DNA from: Flavobacteriaceae bacterium UBA3591
Lineage (GTDB): Bacteria > Bacteroidota > Bacteroidia > Flavobacteriales > Flavobacteriaceae
Length of the DNA: 64,000 bases
Reading direction: 5' to 3'
Assembly: GCA_002375695.1 (NCBI GenBank)
Contig: DFMO01000006.1
Span: 389,746-453,745, forward strand
The translations under genes were made by a program, and so were the position numbers. The notes beneath the pieces were generated by a model. That model saw only the letters and a program-made list of their open reading frames with translations, was not told the origin of the DNA and did no database searches. Positions 52,851-61,942 of this stretch are shown here, one piece after another (position 1 is the first letter of the stretch; every line of letters starts with the position of its first letter).

Positions 52851-53741
52851 ATGAAAAACATAGCAGTAATAGGTGCAGGAACTATGGGCAACGGAATTGC
52901 ACATACTTTCGCACAATTTAACTACAGTGTAAATTTAATAGACGTTTCACAAAATTCGCTCGATAAAGGATTAGCAACCATTACCAAAAATTTGGACAGA
53001 ATGGTTGCCAAAGAAAAAATTTCGGAAGCAGATAAAAAACAAACGTTAGACAATATAAAAACTTTTACCAAGCTCGAAGATGGCGTAAAAGAGGTAGATT
53101 TAGTAGTAGAAGCCGCAACCGAAAATGTTGATTTAAAACTTAATATTTTTCGCGATTTAGACAAAATATGTCCAGAAAACACAATCTTGGCAAGTAACAC
53201 TTCTTCTATTTCAATTACGCAAATTGCTGCGGTTACTGCAAGACCCGAAAAAGTGATTGGAATGCATTTTATGAATCCTGTTCCAATTATGAAACTGGTT
53301 GAAATTATTAAAGGTTATAGTACAAGCGAAGAAACATTTAAAACTGTTGAATCGCTTTCAGAAAAATTAAACAAAGTACCCGTAGAGGTTAATGACTACC
53401 CAGGCTTTGTAGCCAATAGAATTTTAATGCCAATGATTAATGAAGCTGTTGAAACTTTATACAACGGCGTAGCGGGCGTTAAAGAAATTGATACCGTTAT
53501 GAAATTAGGTATGGCTCACCCAATGGGCCCGCTGGCGTTAGCAGATTTTATTGGTCTTGATGTTTGTCTTTCTATTTTAAACGTAATGTACGACGGATTT
53601 AAAAACCCAAAATACGCTCCTTGCCCGCTATTGGTAAATATGGTTATGGCAGGAAAATTGGGCGCTAAAAGCGGTGAAGGATTTTACGACTATAGCGAAA
53701 ACAGAAAGGCAGAAACCGTTTCAAAAATGTTTTCAAAATAA
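52851..53741 (+). CDS. hbd: 3-Hydroxybutyryl-CoA dehydrogenase
   Basis: 296 residues from ATG 52851 (MKNIAVIGAGTMGNGIAHTF); an open frame begins 19 codons earlier but without family support. NAD-binding GAGTMG, the substrate-handling segments SNTSSISITQIA and HFMNPVPIMKLVEII with the catalytic His, and PGFVANRILMPMINEAVE, then GPLALADFIGLDV. It oxidises (S)-3-hydroxybutyryl-CoA with NAD in fatty acid or butyrate metabolism. No beta-oxidation partner is nearby. It lies 34 bp downstream of the Gfo/Idh gene. Confidence 0.94.
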   Translation: MKNIAVIGAGTMGNGIAHTFAQFNYSVNLIDVSQNSLDKGLATITKNLDRMVAKEKISEADKKQTLDNIKTFTKLEDGVKEVDLVVEAATENVDLKLNIFRDLDKICPENTILASNTSSISITQIAAVTARPEKVIGMHFMNPVPIMKLVEIIKGYSTSEETFKTVESLSEKLNKVPVEVNDYPGFVANRILMPMINEAVETLYNGVAGVKEIDTVMKLGMAHPMGPLALADFIGLDVCLSILNVMYDGFKNPKYAPCPLLVNMVMAGKLGAKSGEGFYDYSENRKAETVSKMFSK

Positions 53742-53762
53742 TATTGGTTAAAAACTGCTGTC

Positions 53763-55001
53763 ATGGCAAAAATAATTCCTTTTAAGGCTGTGCGGCCAAC
53801 GAGAGACAAAGTGAGCTTACTGGCCGCACGCTCTTATGATAGTTATACGGCGCAGCAAGTAGAGTCTCGACTACGCGATAACCCATTTTCATTTTTACAC
53901 ATCGTAAATCCGGGTTATAAATACCAAAAAGAAATTTCGGGTGTAGAGCGGTACGGGTTGGTTAAAAATCGTTACTTAGAGTTTAAAGAAGAAGGAATTT
54001 TTATTGAAGAAGAAAAGCCTTCATTTTATATCTATAAAATTGTAAATAGAGACGGCTTAGAATTTAACGGAATTGTAGCTGCCGCTAGTGTTGCAGATTA
54101 TGAAGCCGATATAATTAGGAAACACGAGGACACTTTGGAGTATCGCGAAGTTGTATTTAAAGAATATCTTAAAACAGTTGGTTTTAATTCTGAAGCCGTA
54201 CTACTAACCTACCCAGATAACCACGAATTACAAAGCATTATTGATACAATAATGCAAGATAGAGCCGAATATGAATTTACAACTACTTATCGCGACACCC
54301 ATTATTTATGGAACGTAGACGATGAGCAAACCTTGGAGCAAATTCAAAATATTTACAGCAAAATGCCAGCTTTATATATTGCCGATGGCCATCACCGTTC
54401 GGCATCGTCTTATTTGCTGGCAAAAGATTTAAAAGAAGAAAATCCTAATCACACAGGCGAAGAGGCCTACAACTTTTTTATGAGTTTTTTAATTCCTGAA
54501 AGTGATTTAAAAATCTATGAATTTAATCGTTTAGTTAAAGATTTAAACGGGCTAACCAAAGAAGAATTTTTAATTAAACTCGATGAAAACTTTAGAATTG
54601 AAAACAGAGGCAATGAGTACTACAAACCTTCAAAACTACATCATTTTAGTATGTATTTAGACGGGGAGTTTTATTCGTTATATCTACGAAAAACCAAATA
54701 TAAAATAGACAATGCTCTAGATGCTTTGGATGCACAAATTTTGTATACTACAGTTTTAAAACCCTTGTTAGGAATACAGGATATGCGCAACGACCAACGA
54801 ATAGCGTATGCTCACGGAAAAAAGGATTTGGCATATGTTAAAACCGCAGTCGATTCGGGGAATTTTAAAGTTGGCTTTGGTTTGGTAGCTGTTACCACAG
54901 AAGAAATGAAACAAATTGCCGATGAAGGTTTAAAAATGCCCCCAAAAACAACTTATATCGAACCTAAATTACGTAGCGGTGTTACCGTTTATGAATTTTA
55001 A
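53763..55001 (+). CDS. DUF1015 family protein
   Basis: 412 residues. The N-terminal part begins MAKIIPFKAVRPTRDKVSLL and FLHIVNPGY; the family motifs ALYIADGHHRSASSYLLAKDL (near residue 205) and RIAYAHGKKDLAYVKTAVD are intact. DUF1015 proteins are widely conserved, and relatives have been proposed as kinases for serine metabolism; no reaction can be assigned here. It is 21 bp after hbd and 21 bp before the YggS gene, so it is within the plus-strand operon. Confidence 0.9.
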   Translation: MAKIIPFKAVRPTRDKVSLLAARSYDSYTAQQVESRLRDNPFSFLHIVNPGYKYQKEISGVERYGLVKNRYLEFKEEGIFIEEEKPSFYIYKIVNRDGLEFNGIVAAASVADYEADIIRKHEDTLEYREVVFKEYLKTVGFNSEAVLLTYPDNHELQSIIDTIMQDRAEYEFTTTYRDTHYLWNVDDEQTLEQIQNIYSKMPALYIADGHHRSASSYLLAKDLKEENPNHTGEEAYNFFMSFLIPESDLKIYEFNRLVKDLNGLTKEEFLIKLDENFRIENRGNEYYKPSKLHHFSMYLDGEFYSLYLRKTKYKIDNALDALDAQILYTTVLKPLLGIQDMRNDQRIAYAHGKKDLAYVKTAVDSGNFKVGFGLVAVTTEEMKQIADEGLKMPPKTTYIEPKLRSGVTVYEF

Positions 55002-55022
55002 TCGAACGAGAAAATTTTAGAA

Positions 55023-55694
55023 ATGAATATTTCAGAAAATTTAAAAGAAATAAAAAGCACGCTCCCCAGCGATGTAACCCTAATTGCAGTATCGAAAACA
55101 AAACCTGTTGACGATATTATGGAAGCTTACAATGCTGGACATCGCAATTTTGGAGAAAATAAAATCCAAGAAATGGAGTCTAAATGGGAAACCTTGCCCA
55201 AAGACATAAAGTGGCATATGATAGGTCATGTTCAACGCAACAAAGTAAAATATATGGCGCCGTTTGTTAGTTTAATTCACGGGGTAGATAGCTTTAAACT
55301 TTTAAAAGAAATAAATAAGCAAGCAATTAAAAACAATAGGGTTATTGAGTGTTTGCTTCAAATAAAAATAGCCGACGAAGACAGTAAATTTGGTATGAAT
55401 TTAGCAGACGCCAGTTCGCTTTTAGACTCGGAAGAATATAAAGATTTAGGTGCAATAAAGGTTGTTGGCCTAATGGGTATGGCAACGTTTACCGACGATG
55501 AAAACCAAATTTCAAACGAATTTAAAAGTTTAAAAAACACATTTAATTCATTTAAAACCCAGTTTAGTAACGACAATACAGATTTGCGTATTTTGAGCAT
55601 GGGGATGAGTGGCGATTACAAAATTGCATTAAAAAACGGTAGCAATATGATTCGCGTTGGAAGTGCCATTTTTGGAGAAAGAAATTACAATTAA
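55023..55694 (+). CDS. YggS family PLP homeostasis protein
   Basis: 223 residues. The PLP-binding lysine lies in LIAVSKTKPVDDIMEAY; HRNFGENKIQEMESKWE and KWHMIGHVQRNKVKYM follow, and the phosphate loop MGMSGDYKIALKNGSNMIRVG with GSAIFGERNY ends the protein. The family binds PLP without a known catalytic reaction and balances the vitamin B6 pool. It is 21 bp after the DUF1015 gene and 57 bp before the exonuclease gene. Confidence 0.92.
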   Translation: MNISENLKEIKSTLPSDVTLIAVSKTKPVDDIMEAYNAGHRNFGENKIQEMESKWETLPKDIKWHMIGHVQRNKVKYMAPFVSLIHGVDSFKLLKEINKQAIKNNRVIECLLQIKIADEDSKFGMNLADASSLLDSEEYKDLGAIKVVGLMGMATFTDDENQISNEFKSLKNTFNSFKTQFSNDNTDLRILSMGMSGDYKIALKNGSNMIRVGSAIFGERNYN

Positions 55695-55751
55695 ACCCGT
55701 TAATATTTCAACTTTAAATTTTGAATGAAGTAGCGAAAGGAAACAATATAG

Positions 55752-57131
55752 ATGTACGCAGTTTTAGACATAGAGACGACCGGTGGAAAATACAATGAAG
55801 AAGGCATAACCGAAATTGCAATCTATAAATTTGATGGTCATAAAATTGTAGATCAGTTTTCTAGTTTGGTAAATCCTGAAATACCAATTCAACCGTTTGT
55901 AGTAAACTTAACGGGAATTAATAACGAAATGTTGAAAAATGCCCCTAAGTTTTATGAGGTTGCCAAACGAATAATTGAAATTACCGAAGGCTGTACCCTC
56001 GTTGCCCATAACGCACTTTTTGACAATAGAATTCTCACAACCGAATTTAAACGATTAGGTTATAAATTTGAAAGAGAAACAATTTGCACTGTTGAGCTTG
56101 CCCAAAAATTAATTCCAGATATGCCGTCGTATAGCTTAGGAAAGTTAGTGAGAGCTTTGGGCATTCCACTTAGCGATAGGCACCGTGCACAGGGCGATGC
56201 AAAGGCCACAGTGGCATTGTTTAAACTACTATTAGCAAAAGATACTTCAAAAGAAATAGTTACTGAAACGCTTCGGGAAAGTCAAAACAATCAATTAGAA
56301 CCTAAGTTAAATGATATTGTTGAGAGTGTTCCTGCCGATGTTGGCGTGTATTACATCCGAAATGCTAACAGGAAAATAATTTATATAGGAAAAAGTAAAA
56401 ATATAAGAAAGCGTCTAATTCAGCATTTTACAAGCGAAAATCGCAAATCGAATCGCATTCAGCTGGAAGTAAAAACGGTAACTTTTGAGAAAACAGGGAA
56501 CCAACTTATTGCGCTGTTAAAGGAACGCGAAGAGCGAAAAAAAAATAAACCCAAATATAACCGAGCTGTCAGGAAATCACTGTACTCGTATCAATTGGTA
56601 TCATTTGTAGACGATAACGGTTATGTTAATTTAAAGGTTGAGAAAAGTATAAAAAACAGAGCTGCTATTACAACTTTTAGTAATTACCAGCAAGCCAAAA
56701 AATACCTTCATCAAATTACAGATGAATATCAACTTTGCGCAAAACTCACAGGGCTCGAAACAAAAAATAAAACCTGCTCTAATTACGCTGCTAACCAGTG
56801 TTATGGCGCTTGTTTGGGCGATGAAACCGTTGAAGAATACAACAATAGAATAAATCAATTTTTAGAAAAGTCTAGTTTTATTAACCAAACAAAACTCATT
56901 ATTGACAAAGGGCGCGAAGTAGACGAACGCTCGGTTATTTTAATTGAAAACGGTATTTATCAAGGTTACGGTTATTACAATTTAAACTATCAAATAACAA
57001 ATCCCGAAATTTTAAAAACTATTATTACCCCTACAAGTAATTATTTCGATGCACAACATATTATTCAAAGTTATTTACGGAAAAATAAAGTGTTGAAAAT
57101 TGTAAACTTAGCTCCTAAAACTGTTAATTAG
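55752..57131 (+). CDS. DnaQ-like exonuclease fused to a GIY-YIG nuclease domain
   Basis: 459 residues. A DEDDh exonuclease (about 1-165) has YAVLDIETTGGKYNEEGITE (motif I), VAHNALFDNRIL (motif II) and SDRHRAQGDAKATVALFKLL (motif III with His/Asp). A GIY-YIG endonuclease domain (about 190-280) follows with GVYYIRNANRKIIYIGKSKNIRK, resembling the N-terminal nuclease of UvrC and Cho, including the Arg in RKRLIQHF. The remaining ~180 residues have three Cys (CSNYAANQCYGAC) like the UvrC Cys-rich region. A combined repair nuclease is implied. Confidence 0.85.
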   Translation: MYAVLDIETTGGKYNEEGITEIAIYKFDGHKIVDQFSSLVNPEIPIQPFVVNLTGINNEMLKNAPKFYEVAKRIIEITEGCTLVAHNALFDNRILTTEFKRLGYKFERETICTVELAQKLIPDMPSYSLGKLVRALGIPLSDRHRAQGDAKATVALFKLLLAKDTSKEIVTETLRESQNNQLEPKLNDIVESVPADVGVYYIRNANRKIIYIGKSKNIRKRLIQHFTSENRKSNRIQLEVKTVTFEKTGNQLIALLKEREERKKNKPKYNRAVRKSLYSYQLVSFVDDNGYVNLKVEKSIKNRAAITTFSNYQQAKKYLHQITDEYQLCAKLTGLETKNKTCSNYAANQCYGACLGDETVEEYNNRINQFLEKSSFINQTKLIIDKGREVDERSVILIENGIYQGYGYYNLNYQITNPEILKTIITPTSNYFDAQHIIQSYLRKNKVLKIVNLAPKTVN

Positions 57132-57169
57132 CATAAAGTTGCTTATTTTAGTTCAATAAAAAAACAAAC

Positions 57170-58018
57170 TTGAAACCATCCAACAAACAATCTTGGCGCT
57201 ATAAAATTCATGAAATTATTTATGAAGCAGATACGCCCATGGGTAAGTTTTTTGATATTGTTCTGCTTATTTTAATACTGCTTAGTGTTATTATTGTGAT
57301 GTTAGAAAGCGTAAAGTCTATCGACGAACAATTTCACGATTTGTTTCTTATCATCGAGTGGGTAATAACCATCTTTTTTACTTTTGAATATATCGCTCGC
57401 ATTATTACAGTTAAAAAGCCACAAAATTATATTTTCAGTTTTTACGGCATTATCGATTTTCTTTCAACTATTCCACTTTACCTTTCATTTATATTAGTGG
57501 GGAGTAACTTTTTGTTAACCGTAAGAGCAATGAGGCTATTACGCGTTTTTAGAATTTTAAAGATTACAAGATATGTGGGCGAGGGTAATAAATTAAAAAA
57601 AGCATTAATTGAAAGTAGAGCGAAAATTTCAATTTTTATTTTTGCGGTTTTAATTGTTGCCATTGTTGCGGGAACGTTAATGTATTTAATTGAAGGCGAA
57701 GAAAGTGGGTTTACCAATATTCCAGTAAGTGTATATTGGTGTATTGTAACTCTTACCACAGTTGGCTTTGGCGACATTACACCCCTAACTCCCGCAGGAC
57801 AGTTTTTAGCATCGCTTATTATGATTTTGGGTTATGGTGTAATTGCTGTACCTACAGGAATTGTAAGTGCGCAGTACGTACGAAAAAATGCTGACGACTA
57901 TGTACATGTAAACACGTTATCGTGCCATAATTGTGGCGAGTCAAAACACAGAGACGATTCAAAATATTGTCATAAGTGTGGTCAAAATATGTTTCCCGAC
58001 ACCGAAGAGACTAAGTAA
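57170..58018 (+). CDS. Voltage-gated-type potassium channel with C-terminal zinc ribbon
   Basis: 282 residues, TTG start at 57170. Six transmembrane helices: the S4-like segment RAMRLLRVFRILKITRYVG has regularly spaced arginines, and the pore loop has the selectivity filter TTVGFGDITP followed by the inner helix. The C-terminus carries a zinc ribbon CHNCGESKHRDDSKYCHKCG (CxxC...CxxC). Kv-type channels conduct K+. The stop overlaps the miaA start as TAATG, implying translational coupling with an unrelated tRNA-modification gene. Confidence 0.88.
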   Translation: MKPSNKQSWRYKIHEIIYEADTPMGKFFDIVLLILILLSVIIVMLESVKSIDEQFHDLFLIIEWVITIFFTFEYIARIITVKKPQNYIFSFYGIIDFLSTIPLYLSFILVGSNFLLTVRAMRLLRVFRILKITRYVGEGNKLKKALIESRAKISIFIFAVLIVAIVAGTLMYLIEGEESGFTNIPVSVYWCIVTLTTVGFGDITPLTPAGQFLASLIMILGYGVIAVPTGIVSAQYVRKNADDYVHVNTLSCHNCGESKHRDDSKYCHKCGQNMFPDTEETK

Positions 58019-58935
58019 TGCAATTAAATAAACCACTACTAATTTGCGTTGTAGGGCCAACGGCAATCGGGAAAACCGCATTAGCCATAAAACTTGCCAA
58101 TGCATTTTCTGCCGAAATTATTTCGGCCGATTCCCGACAATTTTATAAAGAAATGAAAATAGGCACAGCGGTTCCTTCGGAAGAAGAATTACTAGCAGCC
58201 ACCCATCACTTTATTCAAACAAAATCTATTCAGGAAAATTATTCGGTAGGCGATTTTGAGCGAGAAGCAATTGCATTTTTATCGCAATACTTTTTAAATA
58301 ACAAAATTGCAATTATGGTTGGCGGTTCTGGCCTGTACGTAGATGCGGTAGTAAATGGACTCGATAGATTTCCGGAGGTGCCAAAGAATGTGCGAGAAAA
58401 ATTAAATCGCGAATTAACAGAAAACGGATTAGAAAATTTACAAGTTGAATTAAAACAAGTAGACCCCAAATACTTTCAAAAAGTAGATATTCAAAATCCG
58501 CAACGCGTAATACGTGCGCTGGAAATTTACAGAGCCACTGGCCTCCCCTATTCTTCGTTTTTGACCAAAGAATCTACTCAAAGAGACTTTAATACTATTT
58601 ATATTGGAATTGCTGCAGAAAGAGAACAAATTTACAATAGAATTAACCTTAGGGTAGATAATATGATTGCCGAAGGATTGGTTGAAGAGGCTCGTAAATT
58701 ATATGAATTTAGAGATAAAAATGCACTAAACACGGTGGGATACAAAGAGTTGTTTCAATTTTTTAAGGGTGAAATTACCTTGGAAGAGGCTGTTTCTGAA
58801 ATTAAAAAAAATACCCGACGTTTCGCAAAACGGCAACTAACGTGGTTTAAAAAAAATAAGGACCTTCACTGGTTTGACTACCAAACAAACCCTACCAAAG
58901 TTGTAGATTTTATAAAAGAAAAAAACGCCTCTTAA
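58018..58935 (+). CDS. miaA: tRNA dimethylallyltransferase
   Basis: 305 residues; adds dimethylallyl to A37 of tRNAs reading codons that start with U. Motifs: VVGPTAIGKTALA (P-loop), ISADSRQFYKEMKIGT, GGSGLYVDAVVNGLD, RVIRALEIYRATGLPYSS and the late NTRRFAKRQLTWFKK, which contacts tRNA. Starts within the stop codon of the channel gene (TAATG). The hairpin terminator at its 3' end overlaps the last codons. It ends the long plus-strand run. Confidence 0.96.
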   Translation: MQLNKPLLICVVGPTAIGKTALAIKLANAFSAEIISADSRQFYKEMKIGTAVPSEEELLAATHHFIQTKSIQENYSVGDFEREAIAFLSQYFLNNKIAIMVGGSGLYVDAVVNGLDRFPEVPKNVREKLNRELTENGLENLQVELKQVDPKYFQKVDIQNPQRVIRALEIYRATGLPYSSFLTKESTQRDFNTIYIGIAAEREQIYNRINLRVDNMIAEGLVEEARKLYEFRDKNALNTVGYKELFQFFKGEITLEEAVSEIKKNTRRFAKRQLTWFKKNKDLHWFDYQTNPTKVVDFIKEKNAS

Positions 58936-58946
58936 GGGCGTTTTTT
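58921..58946 (+). terminator. Terminator overlapping the 3' end of miaA
   Basis: AAAAACGCC and GGCGTTTTTT form a 9-bp stem with loop TCTTAAG that contains the miaA stop TAA; T run follows. On the minus strand it also ends the response regulator gene 29 bp away. Confidence 0.85.
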
Positions 58947-58974
58947 CTTACACTTATCTTGTTGAAAAAGAATC

Positions 58975-59691
58975 CTAATTGTCAACTTCGCTTTTAACTA
59001 CAAGTCTAAAGCCTTCACCGTGGATATTGATAATTTCAACCTCATCGTCTTTACTTAAATACTTACGTAGTTTGGCAATATAAACATCCATACTTCGTGA
59101 AGTAAAGTAGTTATCGTCTCTCCAAATCTTTGTTAGCGCCAATTCACGAGGCATTAAATCGTTTTTATGAAGAGCTAAAAGACGTAATAATTCGTTTTCT
59201 TTTGGAGAAAGTTTTATCGGACTTTCTTTTTTATAAGTTAAAAAGCGCAGTTTAGAATTTAGGTGGAAGTTACCAATTTCAAACTCAAACTGTTTACTAT
59301 CGGTGATAGAGTCTGTAGCTTTTCTTTGAATAATAGCTTTAATTTTCATCAGTAAAACTTCGCTATCGAAAGGTTTGTTTAAATAATCGTCTGCACCAAC
59401 TTTATAGCCTTTTAAAACGTCTTCTTTCATAGCTTTGGCCGTTAAAAAGATAATTGGCACTTCCTCATTCTTTTCTCGAATTTCTTTAGCCAACGTAAAC
59501 CCGTCTTTATACGGCATCATCACGTCTAATATACAAAGATCAAAATCGTCTTTTTTAAATTTTTCAAAACCTTCCATCCCATTTTTAGCGTGTGTAACGT
59601 TATAATCGTTCATCGCTAAATAATCTTTTAATACTGTTCCAAAGTTGGGATCGTCTTCAACTAGTAGGATTTTTTTGTTTTCTGTTTCCAT
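58975..59691 (-). CDS. OmpR-family response regulator
   Basis: 238 residues. Receiver domain (1-120) with acidic pair DD at 13-14, phospho-acceptor D56 (CILDVMMP), and the Lys in KPFDSEVLLM. A winged-helix DNA-binding domain follows (about 140-238) with LSPKENELLRLLALHKND, WRDDNYFTSRSMDVYIAKLR and the final GEGFRLV. It is the second gene of a two-component pair, 4 bp after the kinase gene. Similar regulators in Bacteroidota respond to envelope or redox conditions, but the signal is not known here. Confidence 0.93.
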   Translation of the reverse strand: METENKKILLVEDDPNFGTVLKDYLAMNDYNVTHAKNGMEGFEKFKKDDFDLCILDVMMPYKDGFTLAKEIREKNEEVPIIFLTAKAMKEDVLKGYKVGADDYLNKPFDSEVLLMKIKAIIQRKATDSITDSKQFEFEIGNFHLNSKLRFLTYKKESPIKLSPKENELLRLLALHKNDLMPRELALTKIWRDDNYFTSRSMDVYIAKLRKYLSKDDEVEIINIHGEGFRLVVKSEVDN

Positions 59692-59695
59692 AATT

Positions 59696-61255
59696 TTAAG
59701 ATATTAAGTGTAAATTAATTATAAAGGTACTACCCTTTCCTTTTTCGCTCTCTACAAAAATTTGAGCATCGTGGTCATCTAAGATTCGTTTTACATACGC
59801 CAATCCTAGACCATGACCTTTTACATTATGTATATCGCCTGTGTGTTCGCGATAAAATTTTTCAAATATTTTTTTCTGAACAGGTTTACTCATACCCATT
59901 CCTTGGTCGCGTATTTTTAATATTACGCTATTCTTAGCATTTTCGGTATAAATATCAATTTTAGGCTCATCTTCAGAATATTTAATGGCGTTGTCTAAAA
60001 TATTTACAATTACATTGCTTAGGTGTGACTCGTTTGCGAGAACCGATGATTTTAGCGCTCCAAAATGCGTTTTTATATAGCCTCCCCTATCTTCTACAAT
60101 GAGGCTTACGTGCGAAATTGAATCTTCAATTACATCTTGTAAATCGACGCGTTCTTTTGGCAAATCGAGTTCATTTTTCTCTAGTTTAGAAATTCTAAGA
60201 ACATTTTCTACTTGCGCATTCATCCTTCTATTCTCATCACGAATCATCCCCAAATATCGATCTAAAAACTCTCGATTATCTTTTACCTTCGGGTTTTTTA
60301 ATGAATCCAAAGCCAAATTAATTGTCGCTATTGGCGTTTTAAATTCGTGAGTCATATTGTTAATAAAATCTGTTTTGATTTGGGAAATTTGGCGTTGCTT
60401 ATAAATTTGGGAGATAGCACTGGCATACGCTAAAACGATAACGGCAGTAAATACTAACGATAAAATTGCCATCCCTAAAATGCTGTTGAGCACTAGCTTT
60501 TCTTTTTCTGAAAAGGTAACATACAATTCGTAATTATTGTTGCTATCGTTTACAAACAAAGGGATTACATAGGTACTTTCTTCGTTTAAATCGAAGTTTT
60601 TAGAACGCACTTTTGTTTGTAATTTGTTGTTAAAAATGGCAAATTCAAAATTAGATTTTAAGCCGCGTTCTTTTAATTCTTTTTTAATTAACTCTTCAAC
60701 ATCTTGGGTATTTACTCTTTTGTAAATAGGCACCATCATGGTAACTTGGCTAACAAACTCTTCAAATTGTTTGCGTTCGTAATCTTTTAATCTTGAAAAA
60801 GAAATTTCACGAGTATCGGTAGTAGTAATGCCATCTAAGCCTTCCGAAATTTTCGTCTTCGTTTTTCGGCTTGTTAATTTTCTAAACTGGATACTATCCA
60901 TATCTGTGTCAAAGAGCCCAGAGGAAAGCTTATAATCTTGCTCCAGAATTCCGTCGGTAAAAATAAAAGTTTCATTAGTTGCTCTATTTTGAATTTTATA
61001 GGCCAACTCTGTAAAGCTTTGACTGTCTGGAATTTGAATACTATCTACATAGGCACTATATACCTGATAATAAGCTTCAATTTCACGCAATTGAATTTCC
61101 TGTGCTACCGCTATGAGGACTTGTTTAGAATTAATGGTAAATTGCTCCTCTTTGGTACGATAAGCATTTGAAATCCAATATCCTTGAACAAATACTATCC
61201 CCAACAATGAGAGACTCATGAGCGCTATAAGCAATACGAATAGCTTTTTGTTCAT
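59696..61255 (-). CDS. Sensor histidine kinase
   Basis: 519 residues from ATG 61255 (MNKKLFVLLIALMSLSLLG). Two membrane helices (about 4-22 and 255-280) flank a periplasmic sensor region of some 230 residues; no HAMP domain is recognised. The H-box NNMTHEFKTPIATINLAL has His at 303, and the ATPase has NAIKYS (N box), DQGMGMS (G1) and GHGLGLAY (G2). The ATG 8 codons further upstream is possible. Its partner regulator follows 4 bp later. The cognate signal is unknown. Confidence 0.92.
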   Translation of the reverse strand: MNKKLFVLLIALMSLSLLGIVFVQGYWISNAYRTKEEQFTINSKQVLIAVAQEIQLREIEAYYQVYSAYVDSIQIPDSQSFTELAYKIQNRATNETFIFTDGILEQDYKLSSGLFDTDMDSIQFRKLTSRKTKTKISEGLDGITTTDTREISFSRLKDYERKQFEEFVSQVTMMVPIYKRVNTQDVEELIKKELKERGLKSNFEFAIFNNKLQTKVRSKNFDLNEESTYVIPLFVNDSNNNYELYVTFSEKEKLVLNSILGMAILSLVFTAVIVLAYASAISQIYKQRQISQIKTDFINNMTHEFKTPIATINLALDSLKNPKVKDNREFLDRYLGMIRDENRRMNAQVENVLRISKLEKNELDLPKERVDLQDVIEDSISHVSLIVEDRGGYIKTHFGALKSSVLANESHLSNVIVNILDNAIKYSEDEPKIDIYTENAKNSVILKIRDQGMGMSKPVQKKIFEKFYREHTGDIHNVKGHGLGLAYVKRILDDHDAQIFVESEKGKGSTFIINLHLIS

Positions 61256-61320
61256 ACCCCAAAAGTAAGATTTTAACATTTAGGCAATCTCCCATTTAAC
61301 CAAATGTTAACACAAAGAAT

Positions 61321-61917
61321 TTAATTTTGAGCTGAAGCTGTTTTAAGAAGAGTTTTATGAATTTTTGCAACCTCGTTTTGAGTATTTGCTATTTCAATAT
61401 TTTCAATTACAAAAGCTGCTAATTTGCGTTTTTTATCATCGCTCCACTGGTTTTTCATCCGTTGTTCAATTTCAGCTTTTGAACTTTTGTCTCGCGCTAA
61501 AACACGCTGAATGCGTATTTCTTTGGGGGCAGTAATTAAAATAACAGCATCACAATCTTTATAACCGCCATTTTCAAAAAGTATGGCCGCCTCTTTAATT
61601 ACGTATGGACTGTTTTGCTTTTGCGCCCATTGCTTAAAATGAATTGCAACCTGTGGATGGATAATATTATTTACAGCATTTAATAATTTTGGGCTGTTAA
61701 AAATCTTATCTGCAACAAATTTTTTATTTAAGCCGGTGGTATTATATGCCTCGTTCCCTAATAATTTAATTAAATCGCGCCGAATTTCTTTAGATGAATT
61801 GGTTAGTTTTTTGGCTTCAACATCGGCTATGTAGATTGGCACGTTTAACGCCTCAAACATTTTGGCAACGGTGGTTTTACCACTGCCAATTCCTCCGGTA
61901 AGACCTACAATTTTCAT
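61321..61917 (-). CDS. coaE: Dephospho-CoA kinase
   Basis: Last step of coenzyme A biosynthesis: phosphorylates the 3' hydroxyl of dephospho-CoA. 198 residues. P-loop GLTGGIGSGKTTVAK at about residues 4-18, YIADVEAKKLT, HPQVAIHFKQWA and the lid VLARDKSSKAEIEQRMKNQW. It follows the YbbR-like gene by 25 bp and precedes the kinase gene (65 bp) on the same strand, so a three-to-four gene minus-strand group is possible. Confidence 0.96.
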   Translation of the reverse strand: MKIVGLTGGIGSGKTTVAKMFEALNVPIYIADVEAKKLTNSSKEIRRDLIKLLGNEAYNTTGLNKKFVADKIFNSPKLLNAVNNIIHPQVAIHFKQWAQKQNSPYVIKEAAILFENGGYKDCDAVILITAPKEIRIQRVLARDKSSKAEIEQRMKNQWSDDKKRKLAAFVIENIEIANTQNEVAKIHKTLLKTASAQN

Positions 61918-61942
61918 AGCTTAAAAGGTAATTTAGATTTCA

